Positions 18,201-27,890 of a DNA stretch of 64,000 bases are shown in pieces. Every line of letters starts with the position of its first letter. The stretch's first letter is position 1. This DNA comes from Pseudomonas lurida. Lineage in GTDB: Bacteria; Pseudomonadota; Gammaproteobacteria; Pseudomonadales; Pseudomonadaceae. A program made the position numbers and the translations under genes. Location of the stretch: positions 3,145,501 to 3,209,500 of the forward strand of contig NZ_PDJB01000001.1 of assembly GCF_002563895.1 (NCBI RefSeq). Direction: 5' to 3'. The notes beneath the pieces were generated by a model. It did not search any database, was not told the DNA's origin, and saw only the letters and a list, made by a program, of their open reading frames with translations.

Positions 18201-19484
18201 ATGCTTGTCGCAATTGCCATTTTTATCTTCACCATCGTCCTGGTCATCTGGCAGCCAAAGGGTTTGGGCGTCGGCTGGAGTGCCACGATGGGCGCGATCC
18301 TGGCCCTGGCCTCTGGCGTGATCAGCCTGGCCGACATTCCGGTGGTGTGGCACATTATCTGGAATGCGACAGGGACCTTTGTCGCGCTGATCATCATCAG
18401 CCTGTTGCTGGACGAGGCAGGCTTCTTTGCCTGGACAGCGCTGCATGTTGCACGTTGGGGACGCGGGCGCGGCCGGCGCTTGTTTGCGTACATGGTGTTG
18501 CTGGGGGCCTTGGTGTCGGCGCTGTTCGCTAACGACGGTGCGGCGCTGATCCTCACACCCATCGTCATGTCGATGCTACTGGCCCTGCGTTTTTCCCCGG
18601 CGGCGACCCTGGCATTCGTGATGGGTGCAGGGTTCATCGCCGACACGGCGAGCCTGCCGCTGGTGGTGTCTAACCTGGTCAATATTGTCTCGGCGGATTA
18701 CTTCAAGATCGGCTTCAACGAATACGCCGCGGTGATGGTGCCGGTGAACGTCGTCAGCGTCGCGGCCACGTTGGCGGTGCTGTTGTGGTTCTTCCGCCGC
18801 GACATTCCGCAAACCTACGACCCGGCCGACCTCGAAGATCCTGCCAGTGCAGTCCACGACCGCGCCACCTTCCGGGCCGGCTGGTGGGTGCTGGGTATCC
18901 TGCTGGTCGGCTGCTTTGCCCTGGAGCCGCTGGGCATTCCCATCAGCGCGATTTCCGCTGTCTGCGCCGTGCTCCTGCTGGTAATCGCCGCCAAGGGCCA
19001 CACGATCTCCACGCGCAAAGTGCTGAAGGAAGCACCGTGGCAGATCGTGATCTTTTCCCTCGGCATGTACCTGGTGGTCTACGGCTTGCGTAACGCCGGC
19101 CTCACCACCTACCTCGCGACCTGGCTCGATACGTTCGCCACTTACGGTGTGTGGGGCGCGGCCATGGGCACGGGTGTGCTGACGGCGCTGCTGTCCTCGG
19201 CGATGAACAATTTGCCGACCGTGTTGATCGGCGCGCTGTCCATCGAGTCCAGCCATGCCGTGGGCGTGGTCAAGGACGCGATGATCTACGCCAACGTGAT
19301 CGGCAGCGACCTGGGCCCGAAAATCACCCCTATCGGCAGCCTCGCCACCTTGCTGTGGCTACACATCCTGGCACGCAAGGGCATCACCATCACCTGGGGC
19401 TACTACTTCAAGGTCGGCATCGTACTGACCCTGCCGGTGCTGTTGGTCACCCTTGCCGCCCTCGCCTTGCGACTGAGTTTCTAA
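18201..19484 (+). CDS. arsB: Arsenite efflux transporter ArsB
   Basis: A 427-residue inner-membrane antiporter with about 12 spans that expels arsenite or antimonite. The characteristic ArsB segments are present: [52 protein letters not shown], and [17 protein letters not shown]. The ATG at 18201 is 20 bases after the arsR stop. No ArsA ATPase gene is present, so it would work as a proton-driven pump. Confidence 0.95.
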   Translation: MLVAIAIFIFTIVLVIWQPKGLGVGWSATMGAILALASGVISLADIPVVWHIIWNATGTFVALIIISLLLDEAGFFAWTALHVARWGRGRGRRLFAYMVLLGALVSALFANDGAALILTPIVMSMLLALRFSPAATLAFVMGAGFIADTASLPLVVSNLVNIVSADYFKIGFNEYAAVMVPVNVVSVAATLAVLLWFFRRDIPQTYDPADLEDPASAVHDRATFRAGWWVLGILLVGCFALEPLGIPISAISAVCAVLLLVIAAKGHTISTRKVLKEAPWQIVIFSLGMYLVVYGLRNAGLTTYLATWLDTFATYGVWGAAMGTGVLTALLSSAMNNLPTVLIGALSIESSHAVGVVKDAMIYANVIGSDLGPKITPIGSLATLLWLHILARKGITITWGYYFKVGIVLTLPVLLVTLAALALRLSF

Positions 19485-19498
19485 AAGGAGATCGCTCC

Positions 19499-19969
19499 AT
19501 GAAAGTCCTGTTCATGTGTACCGCCAACAGCTGCCGCAGCATATTGTCCGAAGCGATGTTCAACCACTTGGCGCCAGAAGGTTTCGAGGCCATCAGCTCC
19601 GGCAGCTTCCCCAAGGGCCAAGTCCTGCCGCGCAGCCTAAGTACGCTGCAGGCCGCCGGCATCAGCACCGAGGGTTTGTACAGCAAGGGCAACGAGGCCT
19701 TTGAGGGCAGCCCGCCAGATGTGGTGATTACCGTGTGCGACAAGGCAGCCGGCGAAGCGTGCCCGGTGTATTTCGGCCCGTCTGTGAAGGCGCACTGGGG
19801 GTTGGAAGACCCTTCGGATGTGCAGGGTGACGATGCACGCGTGCAGGCGGCATTCGACGCCACACTGGCGATCATTGCCACGCGTTGCCGGGCGTTTTTC
19901 ATCCTGCCGTTTGCCGAGCTCAGCCCAACTGAACTCAAGGCAGAACTCGCTCGAATTGCCGAGCTGTAA
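19499..19969 (+). CDS. arsC: Arsenate reductase, low-molecular-weight phosphatase type
   Basis: Reduces arsenate to arsenite, the ArsB substrate. The 156-residue protein begins [20 protein letters not shown], where CTANSCR is the CX5R loop of the LMW-phosphatase/ArsC fold. A second redox cysteine pair follows ([16 protein letters not shown]), and WGLEDPSD holds the general-acid Asp. The Shine-Dalgarno AAGGAG sits 7 bases before the ATG, and the gene is 14 bases after arsB. Confidence 0.94.
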   Translation: MKVLFMCTANSCRSILSEAMFNHLAPEGFEAISSGSFPKGQVLPRSLSTLQAAGISTEGLYSKGNEAFEGSPPDVVITVCDKAAGEACPVYFGPSVKAHWGLEDPSDVQGDDARVQAAFDATLAIIATRCRAFFILPFAELSPTELKAELARIAEL

Positions 19970-19980
19970 TCGGAGGCCCT

Positions 19981-20667
19981 ATGACCAGCCTGCCCAACCT
20001 GGACTTGTCGCTGATCCCATCAAAACCGGACGGCTTGGCCCAACCACCCCGCATCCTGCTGCTCTACGGCTCGACCCGCGAACGCTCCTTCAGCCGCCTG
20101 CTGGTAGAAGAAGCCGCACGCCTGTTGCAGCACTTCGGTGCGCAAACGCGCATCTTCAACCCCAGCGGTTTGCCACTGCCCGACGATGCGCCGCGTGACC
20201 ACCCCAAAGTCCAAGAACTGCTGGAACTGATGCAGTGGTCCGAAGGCCAGGTATGGTGCTCGCCCGAGCGCCACGGTTCGATGTCAGCGGTGTTCAAGGC
20301 GCAGCTCGACTGGGTGCCGCTGGCCCTTGGCGCAGTGCGCCCGACTCAAGGTAAAACCTTGGCGGTGATGCAGGTGTCCGGCGGGTCCCAGTCCTTCAAT
20401 ACGGTTAACCAGTTGCGCGTGCTGGGGCGCTGGATGCGCATGTTCACCATCCCCAATCAATCCTCGGTGCCCAAGGCGTTCATGGAGTTCGACGATCAGG
20501 ACCGCATGAAGCCCTCCGCCTTGTACGACCGCGTGGTCGATGTAATGGAGGAACTGGTGAAGTTCACCCTGCTGCTGCGCGAGCGCCCGGACCTGGTGGA
20601 CCGCTATTCGGAGCGCAAGGAAAGCGCCGACGAACTCTCGCACCGCGTCAATCAACGGTCGATCTGA
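19981..20667 (+). CDS. arsH: Arsenical resistance flavoprotein ArsH
   Basis: An NADPH-dependent FMN reductase of the flavodoxin-like ArsH family (228 residues), known to oxidise trivalent organoarsenicals. The FMN phosphate loop is [16 protein letters not shown], the ring-binding segment is [21 protein letters not shown], and the dimer/flavin loop is [20 protein letters not shown]. It follows arsC by 11 bases and closes the operon. Confidence 0.95.
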   Translation: MTSLPNLDLSLIPSKPDGLAQPPRILLLYGSTRERSFSRLLVEEAARLLQHFGAQTRIFNPSGLPLPDDAPRDHPKVQELLELMQWSEGQVWCSPERHGSMSAVFKAQLDWVPLALGAVRPTQGKTLAVMQVSGGSQSFNTVNQLRVLGRWMRMFTIPNQSSVPKAFMEFDDQDRMKPSALYDRVVDVMEELVKFTLLLRERPDLVDRYSERKESADELSHRVNQRSI

Positions 20668-20717
20668 GCCCGCCTGCCAGCGTATGCTCGTGCTTGTCTC
20701 CTGGCTGAGTTGAATCG

Positions 20718-21509
20718 ATGAGTACCGTGCGACACGCTTGGCTGGGCCACTATGAAATCAGCAGCACCGCCTGCACCGGCCTGACCTTTGCCCGCCATAG
20801 TCATGATGAATGCGTGATCGGCGTGAACCTGCTGGGCGAAGAAAAAGTCTGGCTCGACCGTCGGGAGTTCCACGCCGGACCCGGCGCCATCACCTTGTAC
20901 AACCCCGGCCAGATTCAGGGCGGCGGCGCGGCAGACGGCGCGCCCTGGCATTTTGTGAGCCTGTACGCCACGGCGGATCAATTGGCGACGGACCTTGGCC
21001 TGGCGTATCTGGAATTTGACCGTTCATTGTGTTTCCAACCTGATCTTGCCTTGCGCCTGGCGACGGCGATCAAAAGCGCATTGGGCGACGACACGTTGGT
21101 TCGCGAACAGACTGAAGAGGCCTTGGTGCTGCTGCTGGCTGCCGTGGTGAAAACCAGCGGTGTACGCCTGCCAGGCAGCACCGGCACCGGCAAACCCCTG
21201 GTCAACCGAGCCCAGGAATTACTCGCCGAACACCTGCATCAACCCCTGACGCTGGACCACCTTGGCGCTGAGCTGGGGCTGTCCAAATTCCACCTGCTGC
21301 GCGCCTTCCAGAAAGAAACCGGGCTGACGCCCCGTGAGTGGGCCATGCAGTTGCGTACGCGCCGCGCCAAGGGGCTATTGCGCAACGGCATGGCAGCTTC
21401 CGACGTCGCTCATCACCTGGGCTTTGCCGATCAAAGCCACCTCAATCGGCACTTTCGCTCCGCCTACGGCATCACGCCGGGTCTCTATCAAAGCGCTGTT
21501 AAACGCTGA
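20718..21509 (+). CDS. AraC family regulator with cupin sensor
   Basis: A 263-residue regulator. The N-terminal cupin domain (ARHSHDECVIGVNLLGEEKVW, GAITLYNPGQIQGG) precedes two helix-turn-helix motifs (about 170-263, LTLDHLGAELGLSKFHLLRAFQKETGLT and VAHHLGFADQSHLNRHFRSA, split here by position). Such regulators commonly sit beside a LysE exporter and control it. Here the LysE gene starts 74 bases downstream on the same strand, so this regulator probably controls amino-acid or metabolite export. The inducer is unknown. Confidence 0.88.
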   Translation: MSTVRHAWLGHYEISSTACTGLTFARHSHDECVIGVNLLGEEKVWLDRREFHAGPGAITLYNPGQIQGGGAADGAPWHFVSLYATADQLATDLGLAYLEFDRSLCFQPDLALRLATAIKSALGDDTLVREQTEEALVLLLAAVVKTSGVRLPGSTGTGKPLVNRAQELLAEHLHQPLTLDHLGAELGLSKFHLLRAFQKETGLTPREWAMQLRTRRAKGLLRNGMAASDVAHHLGFADQSHLNRHFRSAYGITPGLYQSAVKR

Positions 21510-21583
21510 ACAGCGCAATCTGGTCCAAGACACCACCACGGCTCATCCTCACACTGCCTGCCATCTCTTGAAGGAATGTGGGC

Positions 21584-22195
21584 ATGCTGACGATCTTCTT
21601 TTACGCATTGGTATTCGGTTTTGTGTTCTGCCTCTCCCCCGGTGCCGTGCTGGCGGAGACCCTGCGCCGTGGCTTGCTGTACGGCTTCACACCGGCCTTG
21701 CTGGTGCAGTTCGGTTCACTGGTGGGCGATGCAGTGTGGGCGATAATCGGCCTGACCGGCATCGCTTTGCTGATCCAGCATGACGCCGTGCGCGTGCCGT
21801 TGACGGTGGTGTGTGCGTTGTACCTGGCTTGGCTCGGCATTCGCAGCATGATCGACGCCTGGAAGCTACCTGAGTCAGACGATGCCCCCGCCAGCACCCG
21901 GCAAAATGCGCTGGCGGTGGGCGCGGCAATCTCCCTGGCCAACCCGAAAAATATTGTCTACTGGGGCGCCCTGGGCAGTGCACTGTCGGGCATCGTCGGC
22001 GCCACGCCAAGCCAGGGGCAGACGCTGATGTTCTTTGCCGGGTTCATGCTTGCGTCGGTGCTGTCGTGCTTTCTGATTGCGGCGCTGGTCAACCTCTTGC
22101 GCAAGAACGCCTCACCGTTGTGGCAGCGCATCAGTCATGGCGCTTGTGGCGTGGTATTGATCTATCTGGCCGTTCTGGCGGCACAGGGTATATGA
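21584..22195 (+). CDS. LysE family exporter
   Basis: A 203-residue inner-membrane exporter of the LysE/RhtB family, with six spans. The conserved N-terminal GFVFCLSPGAVLAETLRRGL and the NPKNIVYWGALGSAL segment are typical. I use the ATG at 21584, with AAGGA upstream, over a GTG two codons earlier. It follows an AraC regulator. Substrates of the family are amino acids or their analogues; the one here is not known. Confidence 0.88.
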   Translation: MLTIFFYALVFGFVFCLSPGAVLAETLRRGLLYGFTPALLVQFGSLVGDAVWAIIGLTGIALLIQHDAVRVPLTVVCALYLAWLGIRSMIDAWKLPESDDAPASTRQNALAVGAAISLANPKNIVYWGALGSALSGIVGATPSQGQTLMFFAGFMLASVLSCFLIAALVNLLRKNASPLWQRISHGACGVVLIYLAVLAAQGI

Positions 22196-22272
22196 AGTTA
22201 TATACATACTAACTTCCGAGCGCCTCTTGTCTGAATGAACTCTGAACATCGAACACTTTAATTATTCATGCG

Positions 22273-22301
22273 TTGACATTTTGTAACCATCTGAGTAGAT
22301 T
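22273..22301 (+). promoter_or_regulatory. Sigma70 promoter at the head of the mgtA leader
   Basis: TTGACA (22273-22278), a 17-base spacer and TAGATT (22296-22301) make a near-consensus promoter. Transcription would start near 22308, giving a leader of about 720 bases before mgtA. Confidence 0.65.
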
Positions 22302-22349
22302 GCCCGTGCCCGCAACTGGGGCCTTTTTTAAACCTCACAAAAGAAGCCA

Positions 22350-22445
22350 ATGGACACAGTATCTAGTCGCTGTCCGAGCACCGCTTACGCGGGCATCGGG
22401 CGCCAAACCCAGAATATGACAGGACTCGCCACCCCGGTCCGGTAA
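22350..22445 (+). CDS. Possible 31-codon leader peptide upstream of mgtA
   Basis: An ATG at 22350, about 40 bases after the predicted transcription start, opens a 31-codon frame (MDTVSSRCPSTAYAGIGRQT...LATPVR). The ribosome-binding site is weak (AAAGAAG). It precedes a second, longer upstream frame and mgtA. Leader peptides control Mg2+-transporter mRNAs in enterobacteria, but this one has no visible similarity to MgtL. Low confidence as a gene. Confidence 0.35.
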   Translation: MDTVSSRCPSTAYAGIGRQTQNMTGLATPVR

Positions 22446-22513
22446 GCTGCGCTAGAGCTCGACGCTCCACCGTAACTGCCTCGCCGGTCGCCTGTCCGGT
22501 CCCGAGGTGTGTT

Positions 22514-22807
22514 ATGACCTTGCTAACCCTTGCTTTACCCGATGTACGCACCCTTGCCGCCGCCCTGCGCGCCAAGCTGTGCCGCGAGCCCGTTGGTTTT
22601 TCGCCGACCCGCTCGGCCTTTGCTGCACCCTCCCCTCAAGTGCGTCCGGCCCACCCGCTGGTGCACTGGCGTGTCTGCCCTGCTACTGGCCAGCTGGTAC
22701 AGCAGTGGGATCACGCCGACACTCAAGACCCCCAAAGACCGCAGGTTTCCAGACGGGCCCAGGCCGGCCTGTTGCTCGGTCTTTACCTGAGCACTCGCGC
22801 TGCCTGA
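22514..22807 (+). CDS. 97-residue protein of unknown function in the mgtA leader
   Basis: GAGGTG precedes an ATG at 22514, giving MTLLTLALPDVRTLAAALRA and a proline-rich middle (APSPQVRPAHPLVHWRVCPA). Codon use is GC-rich at third positions like neighbouring genes, so it is probably translated. It ends 223 bases before mgtA on the same strand. It may be a genuine small protein, a cis-acting leader ORF sensing translation rate at its prolines, or both. No domain is recognised. Confidence 0.55.
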   Translation: MTLLTLALPDVRTLAAALRAKLCREPVGFSPTRSAFAAPSPQVRPAHPLVHWRVCPATGQLVQQWDHADTQDPQRPQVSRRAQAGLLLGLYLSTRAA

Positions 22808-23030
22808 ACCGGCTGGAAACAGCAACTTCCTGACTACTATCCTGGCGTTCTTTATTAATACGTCCAGTGGTAGCCCGCTGTGCGCGTTTTAACTAACGCC
22901 CCAGCAGAAGTTATGTAACCCCCTTATTTAAACCGATCGCGAAGTTGGCGACTCGGCATGCTTTCGCTCGCCTGTAGCCAGGTAAGTAACGGGTATGTTT
23001 TGTCGAAAATTGGCGACAGGAGTACACACA

Positions 23031-25745
23031 ATGAGCGCCGTAAAAAACCCGCCTCTGCATAAAAAGAATGGCACCGACGCCGACACCAAACTGTCGATGC
23101 GTGCCGCCCGCGAAGCCCACAACGGCCTGTCGGCCACCCTGGCGAACGTACGTGCCACCCAGGACGGTTTGACCGAACTGGACGCCTCCGCTCGCCTGCA
23201 ACGTGAAGGCTACAACGAAGTTGCCCACGATAAGCCGCCGCACGCCATCGTGCAGTTCCTGCACGCACTGAACAACCCGTTCATTTACGTGCTGCTGACT
23301 CTGGGCAGCATCAGCTTCTTCACCGATTGCTGGCTGCCGATGCAGGAAGGCGAAGACGCTGACCCAACCAAAGTCATCATCATCATGACCATGGTGCTGC
23401 TCAGCAGCCTGCTGCGGTTCTGGCAGGAACACCGTTCGGCCAAATCCGCCGAAGCCCTGAAAGCCATGGTGCGCACCACGGCCACCGTGCTGCGCCGTGA
23501 ACAAGTGGGCGCCCAACCGTCTCTGCGCGAAGTGCCGATGCGCGAGTTGGTGGCTGGCGACATCGTGCAGCTGTCGGCCGGCGACATGATCCCCGCCGAC
23601 ATCCGCCTGATCGAATCCCGCGACCTGTTCATCAGCCAGGCCGTACTGACCGGCGAAGCCCTGCCGGTGGAGAAGTACGACACCCTTGGCGATGTCACGC
23701 AGAAGTCCGCCGGGCCGGTGGCCGCCGACCAGGGCAACCTGCTGGACCTGCCCAACATCTGCTTCATGGGCACCAACGTGGTCAGCGGCCGTGCCAAAGC
23801 CGTGGTGGTCGCCACGGGGCCGCGCACTTACTTTGGCTCCCTGGCAAAGGCGATTGTCGGCTCGCGCGTACAAACCGCGTTTGACCGTGGCGTGAACAGT
23901 GTCAGCTGGTTGTTGATTCGCTTCATGCTGGTGATGGTGCCGATCGTGTTCTTCCTCAATGGTTTCTCCAAGGGCGACTGGGGCGATGCGTTCCTCTTTG
24001 CCCTGGCGGTTGCGGTTGGCCTCACCCCGGAAATGCTGCCGATGATCGTCAGCGCCAACCTGGCCAAGGGCGCCACGGCCATGGCCAAGCGCAAAGTGGT
24101 GGTCAAGCGCCTCAACGCGATCCAGAACTTCGGTTCGATGGACGTGCTGTGCACTGACAAGACAGGCACCCTCACCCAGGACAAGATCATCCTTGAGCAT
24201 CACGTCAACGCCTTCGGCCAGCGCGATGATGCCGTGCTGTCCCTGGCCTGGCTCAACAGCTACCACCAGAGCGGCATGAAGAACCTGATGGATCAGGCGG
24301 TGGTGCAATTCTCGGAGCAGAACCCGAAGTTCCAGGTGCCGTTTGCCTACAGCAAGGTCGATGAGCTGCCGTTTGACTTTGTCCGCCGTCGCTTGTCGAT
24401 CGTGGTCAAGGATGCCGCCGACGACCAACTGCTGGTGTGCAAAGGCGCCGTGGAAGAGATGCTGGGCATTTCCACGCATGTGATGGAATCCGGTAAAGCC
24501 GTGCCGCTGGATGAGCGTCGCCGTGAGGAACTGCTGGCGATCGCCAACGACTACAACGAAGACGGCTTCCGTGTACTGGTGGTGGCCACCCGTCACATCC
24601 CTAAATCGCTGGCACGCCAGCAGTACACCACTGCCGATGAGCGCAATCTGGTGATCCAGGGCTTCCTGACCTTCCTCGATCCGCCGAAGGAAACCGCTGG
24701 CCCGGCGATTGCGGCCCTGCAACAGATCGGTGTGGCCGTCAAAGTACTGACCGGCGACAACGCGGTGGTCACCAGCAAGATCTGCCGCCAGGTCGGTCTC
24801 GAGCCAGGCCAGCCGCTGCTGGGTGCCGAAATCGAAGTGATGGACGATGCCACCCTGCTACGCCGCGTGGAAGAACGCACCGTGTTCGCCAAGCTGACAC
24901 CGCTGCAGAAATCGCGGGTACTCAAGGCGCTGCAAGCCAATGGGCACACCGTGGGCTTCCTCGGTGACGGGATCAACGATGCGCCGGCACTGCGTGATGC
25001 AGACGTGGGCATCTCGGTCGACAGCGGTACGGACATTGCCAAGGAATCGGCTGACATCATCCTGCTGGAAAAGAGCCTGATGGTGCTGGAAGAAGGCGTG
25101 CTCAAGGGCCGCGAAACGTTCGGCAATATCATGAAGTACCTGAACATGACCGCCAGCTCCAACTTCGGCAACGTGTTCTCGGTGCTGGTGGCGAGTGCAT
25201 TCATTCCGTTCCTGCCGATGCTGTCGATCCACCTGCTGCTGCAGAACCTGATGTACGACATCTCCCAACTGGCGCTGCCGTGGGACAAGATGGACAAGGA
25301 ATACCTGGCCAAGCCGCGCAAGTGGGATGCAAAAAACATCGGCCGCTTCATGATCTGGATCGGGCCGACCTCGTCGATCTTCGACATCACCACCTTCGCG
25401 CTGATGTGGTACGTGTTCGCCGCCAACAGTGTGGAAATGCAGACGCTGTTCCAGTCCGGCTGGTTTATCGAGGGGCTGCTCTCGCAAACCCTGGTCGTGC
25501 ACATGCTGCGTACCCGCAAAATCCCATTCTTCCAAAGCACCGCCGCCTGGCCGGTGTTGATGATGACCTGCGTGGTGATCGTGCTGGGGATCTACGTGCC
25601 GTTCTCGCCGCTGGGCACCCTGGTGGGCTTGCAACCGCTGCCGATGGCCTACTTCCCATGGCTGGTGGGCACCCTGCTCAGCTACTGCTGCGTGGCCCAA
25701 CTGATGAAGACGATCTACATCCGCCGCTTCAAGCAGTGGTACTGA
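23031..25745 (+). CDS. mgtA: Magnesium-importing P-type ATPase
   Basis: A 904-residue P3B-type ATPase that imports Mg2+ when the ion is scarce. It has the phosphorylation site CTDKTGTLTQD, the TGEALPVEK actuator motif, the hinge GDGINDAPALRDADVGI and about ten spans, including the conserved membrane segment VAVGLTPEMLPMIVS. The ATG at 23031 has AGGAG upstream; an earlier in-frame ATG lies 12 codons before it. A long upstream leader suggests post-transcriptional control. Confidence 0.96.
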   Translation: MSAVKNPPLHKKNGTDADTKLSMRAAREAHNGLSATLANVRATQDGLTELDASARLQREGYNEVAHDKPPHAIVQFLHALNNPFIYVLLTLGSISFFTDCWLPMQEGEDADPTKVIIIMTMVLLSSLLRFWQEHRSAKSAEALKAMVRTTATVLRREQVGAQPSLREVPMRELVAGDIVQLSAGDMIPADIRLIESRDLFISQAVLTGEALPVEKYDTLGDVTQKSAGPVAADQGNLLDLPNICFMGTNVVSGRAKAVVVATGPRTYFGSLAKAIVGSRVQTAFDRGVNSVSWLLIRFMLVMVPIVFFLNGFSKGDWGDAFLFALAVAVGLTPEMLPMIVSANLAKGATAMAKRKVVVKRLNAIQNFGSMDVLCTDKTGTLTQDKIILEHHVNAFGQRDDAVLSLAWLNSYHQSGMKNLMDQAVVQFSEQNPKFQVPFAYSKVDELPFDFVRRRLSIVVKDAADDQLLVCKGAVEEMLGISTHVMESGKAVPLDERRREELLAIANDYNEDGFRVLVVATRHIPKSLARQQYTTADERNLVIQGFLTFLDPPKETAGPAIAALQQIGVAVKVLTGDNAVVTSKICRQVGLEPGQPLLGAEIEVMDDATLLRRVEERTVFAKLTPLQKSRVLKALQANGHTVGFLGDGINDAPALRDADVGISVDSGTDIAKESADIILLEKSLMVLEEGVLKGRETFGNIMKYLNMTASSNFGNVFSVLVASAFIPFLPMLSIHLLLQNLMYDISQLALPWDKMDKEYLAKPRKWDAKNIGRFMIWIGPTSSIFDITTFALMWYVFAANSVEMQTLFQSGWFIEGLLSQTLVVHMLRTRKIPFFQSTAAWPVLMMTCVVIVLGIYVPFSPLGTLVGLQPLPMAYFPWLVGTLLSYCCVAQLMKTIYIRRFKQWY

Positions 25746-25810
25746 TCTTCCCCGCCGTTTAAACGGTGGCGGTCGCCCGGCCGCCACCGAGCAATACAAG
25801 GAAACACCTT

Positions 25811-26158
25811 ATGCGCGTCTTGATCTGTGCAGGTCGTCATTACGCCGACACCAAAATGTCCCGCCAAGTGCTGGACGCTTACCACCGCCTGCGCCCGGTG
25901 CAGGTACTGATCCACGGCGGCAACCAGTTCCTCGGCAGCGACGTCGAGGACTGGGCGCGGGAACTGGGTATCGATGTGGTGCGCTACCCGCCCAACTGGC
26001 AACGCCACGGCAAGCAGGCGGAGCGCCACCGCAACCATTTCATGCTGACTGACAGCCGCCCCGACGTGGTCATCGCCCTGCCGGGTGGCGACGACACTTG
26101 CGAGCTGGTCTGCCAGGCCAAAGCCAGCGGCATTCCGGTGCTGACCGTAGAGAGCTGA
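25811..26158 (+). CDS. DUF2493 (SLOG-like) protein
   Basis: A 115-residue Rossmann-like protein: MRVLICAGRHYAD at the N-terminus, IHGGNQFLGSDVEDWARELG, YPPNWQRHGKQAERHRNHFM and PDVVIALPGGDDT. This is the DUF2493/YspA group of the SLOG superfamily, thought to bind nucleotide-derived ligands. The glycine-rich loops and GGxDT motif are intact. It is 65 bases after mgtA and 18 bases before a membrane-anchored protein on the same strand. Confidence 0.82.
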   Translation: MRVLICAGRHYADTKMSRQVLDAYHRLRPVQVLIHGGNQFLGSDVEDWARELGIDVVRYPPNWQRHGKQAERHRNHFMLTDSRPDVVIALPGGDDTCELVCQAKASGIPVLTVES

Positions 26159-26176
26159 ATTCAAGCGAGGTGCATC

Positions 26177-26998
26177 ATGCACAAAAAACACACCCGCGAG
26201 CGCCAGGACGGGTTCGCCAAATACCGTGCGCGCCACTATCGAGGCGCACGTCACACCTTACTGCTGCTGCCGGCGGCCAAACGTCGCGCATTGCAGCGCA
26301 ACCTGATCTTCATCGGCCTGACCCTGGGTATCCTGCTGGTGATTGCCTTGTTGTCGAAGGCCAATGCCGCCGGTGGAGCCTATGCGGTCGACGACGGCGC
26401 GATCAATGCGCCAGGCGAATGCAACGTGGACGCCTGGTTTAACGCCAATCGACACCAGGGCAGCACCCATAATGAAACGCTGTCGCCGGCCTGTACGTTC
26501 AGCTCGATGCCCTCGGTGCAGTGGGGCGCGGCCCTCTCACGCGCCACTGACGCAGGCCAAGGTCAAACCCAGGTAAACCCGCAGCTCAAGGCCCAGGTGT
26601 GGTCGCGACAAGACCTGGGCCTGGAAATGGCCGTGGCGGCCGGCGCGCACTTTGCGCTGGATCGGCGGCACGGGTTTGATGGCGCAGACGTCAATATTCC
26701 GCTGACGTGGCAGCCGCTGGAGCCACTGCGCCTGAACCTGAACGCCGGCTGGTCCCATGCCTACAACGATGGCGACCCACAACACCGCCTGACCTGGGGC
26801 AGCGGCCTTGAGTACCAGGTGGCGCCCTCGTTGACACTGATCGCCGAGCGTTACGGCCAGGAAGGCGGCGATAAGGCCTGGCAGGCCGGGCCCAGGTTTC
26901 ATCTGGGTGAGCGTGTCGACGTGGACCTGATTGTCGGGCGCAGCCTGATCGGCGAGCGTGCGCAGTGGCTGACCACGGGAGCCACGTTGCGTTTCTAG
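26177..26998 (+). CDS. Membrane-associated protein with predicted beta-barrel C-terminus
   Basis: 273 residues. A basic N-terminus (about 1-40) precedes one hydrophobic segment (LIFIGLTLGILLVIALLSKA, 43-62) followed by ANA, which may be a long signal sequence. The rest alternates polar and apolar residues as in outer-membrane strands (LRLNLNAGWSHAYND, LTWGSGLEYQVAPSLTLIAE, VDVDLIVGRSLIG). It ends in GATLRF, with the terminal Phe that Bam substrates often carry. An outer-membrane beta-barrel is the best guess; the function is unknown. Confidence 0.6.
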   Translation: MHKKHTRERQDGFAKYRARHYRGARHTLLLLPAAKRRALQRNLIFIGLTLGILLVIALLSKANAAGGAYAVDDGAINAPGECNVDAWFNANRHQGSTHNETLSPACTFSSMPSVQWGAALSRATDAGQGQTQVNPQLKAQVWSRQDLGLEMAVAAGAHFALDRRHGFDGADVNIPLTWQPLEPLRLNLNAGWSHAYNDGDPQHRLTWGSGLEYQVAPSLTLIAERYGQEGGDKAWQAGPRFHLGERVDVDLIVGRSLIGERAQWLTTGATLRF

Positions 26999-27075
26999 GC
27001 ACCACTGAAGACGGATGTAGGGGCTGGCTTGCCTGCTCACATTTACCCAGGTTCAACTCGACGTTTGCACTTCAG

Positions 27076-27765
27076 TCAGACCTTGGCCTGTTGTTCCAGG
27101 TGCAACTGCAATTGCGGGTCGATCTGCAGTTGCCCCGCCAGGTCATCCAGGTAATTGCGCTCGGCATCCTGCTGATCGTCCACCAGCATCACACTGGCCA
27201 GGTAAACCTCTGCCGCCACGGCCGGGTCACTGGCGAACTCGGCGAAGTCCGCAGCATCCAGGGGCTTGGCGACTTCGGCGTCGAGCCACTGTTGCAGTTG
27301 GGGGTCGTCGGTATGCCGTCCCAGCTCGGTGGAAATCAACTGCTGCTCTGATTCATCGATGCGGCCGTCGGCTTTGGCGGCAGCGATCAAGGCGCGTAAT
27401 ACTGCATGGCTGTGGGCTTCGGCTGCGGGGCCGTCAAGCTGGTCCACCGTCTGGAAGGCTTGCTGCGGCGCAGTGGCTTGCTGGCGCTGCCAGGCCTGAT
27501 AAGCCTGGAACGCCGCCATGCCCAGGGAAGCCAGCGCTGCGTAGTTCATCCCGCCAGAGCGTCCCTGGGTCGGACGCGCGCCTGTTGCCCCGCCCAACAT
27601 ACCGCCCAGACCTCCCAGCAGGCCTCCCAGGCCGCCACCGGCTGACGCGTTGCCGGTGCCGTTGCCTTTCAATAAACCGCCAAGCAGCCCACCCAGGCCG
27701 CCTGAGGAAGCACTGCCCCCTTGCCCGGCGCGCAAGAGTTGCTCCAGTAAGTCGCTGGTGTTCAT
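27076..27765 (-). CDS. DUF533 / TerB-like protein
   Basis: A 229-residue protein. A long low-complexity Gly/Leu region (about 15-65, repeated GGLGGLLGGL) is followed by a helix (YAALASLGMAAFQAYQAWQR) and a TerB-like all-helical domain: LRALIAAAKADGRIDESEQQ with its acidic metal-type loop, then EVYLASVMLVDDQQDAERNY. This is the layout of E. coli YebE-type DUF533 proteins. Such proteins are often membrane-associated and stress-linked, with no defined reaction. GGAGGG precedes the ATG. Confidence 0.87.
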   Translation of the reverse strand: MNTSDLLEQLLRAGQGGSASSGGLGGLLGGLLKGNGTGNASAGGGLGGLLGGLGGMLGGATGARPTQGRSGGMNYAALASLGMAAFQAYQAWQRQQATAPQQAFQTVDQLDGPAAEAHSHAVLRALIAAAKADGRIDESEQQLISTELGRHTDDPQLQQWLDAEVAKPLDAADFAEFASDPAVAAEVYLASVMLVDDQQDAERNYLDDLAGQLQIDPQLQLHLEQQAKV

Positions 27766-27890
27766 GGTGTCACCCTCCCAGGGCGCAGTGTAGGCTTATT
27801 ACAACCATAGCCCGCCGCTGCTGGAACACCATGACCGCCGAGCGGGCACGGCCTATGATGGCGTCACCGTGCCTTCGAGGGAAAACCGCA

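Noticed and set aside
22911..24722. 603-codon minus-strand frame opposite mgtA
   Set aside because: No recognisable domain; rich in His/Gln/Arg as antisense frames of GC-rich genes are. mgtA on the plus strand is intact.
27001..27060. Partial REP-like sequence after the beta-barrel gene
   Set aside because: GGGGCTGGCTTGCCTGCTC resembles a REP core but lacks a paired second half; too degenerate to call.
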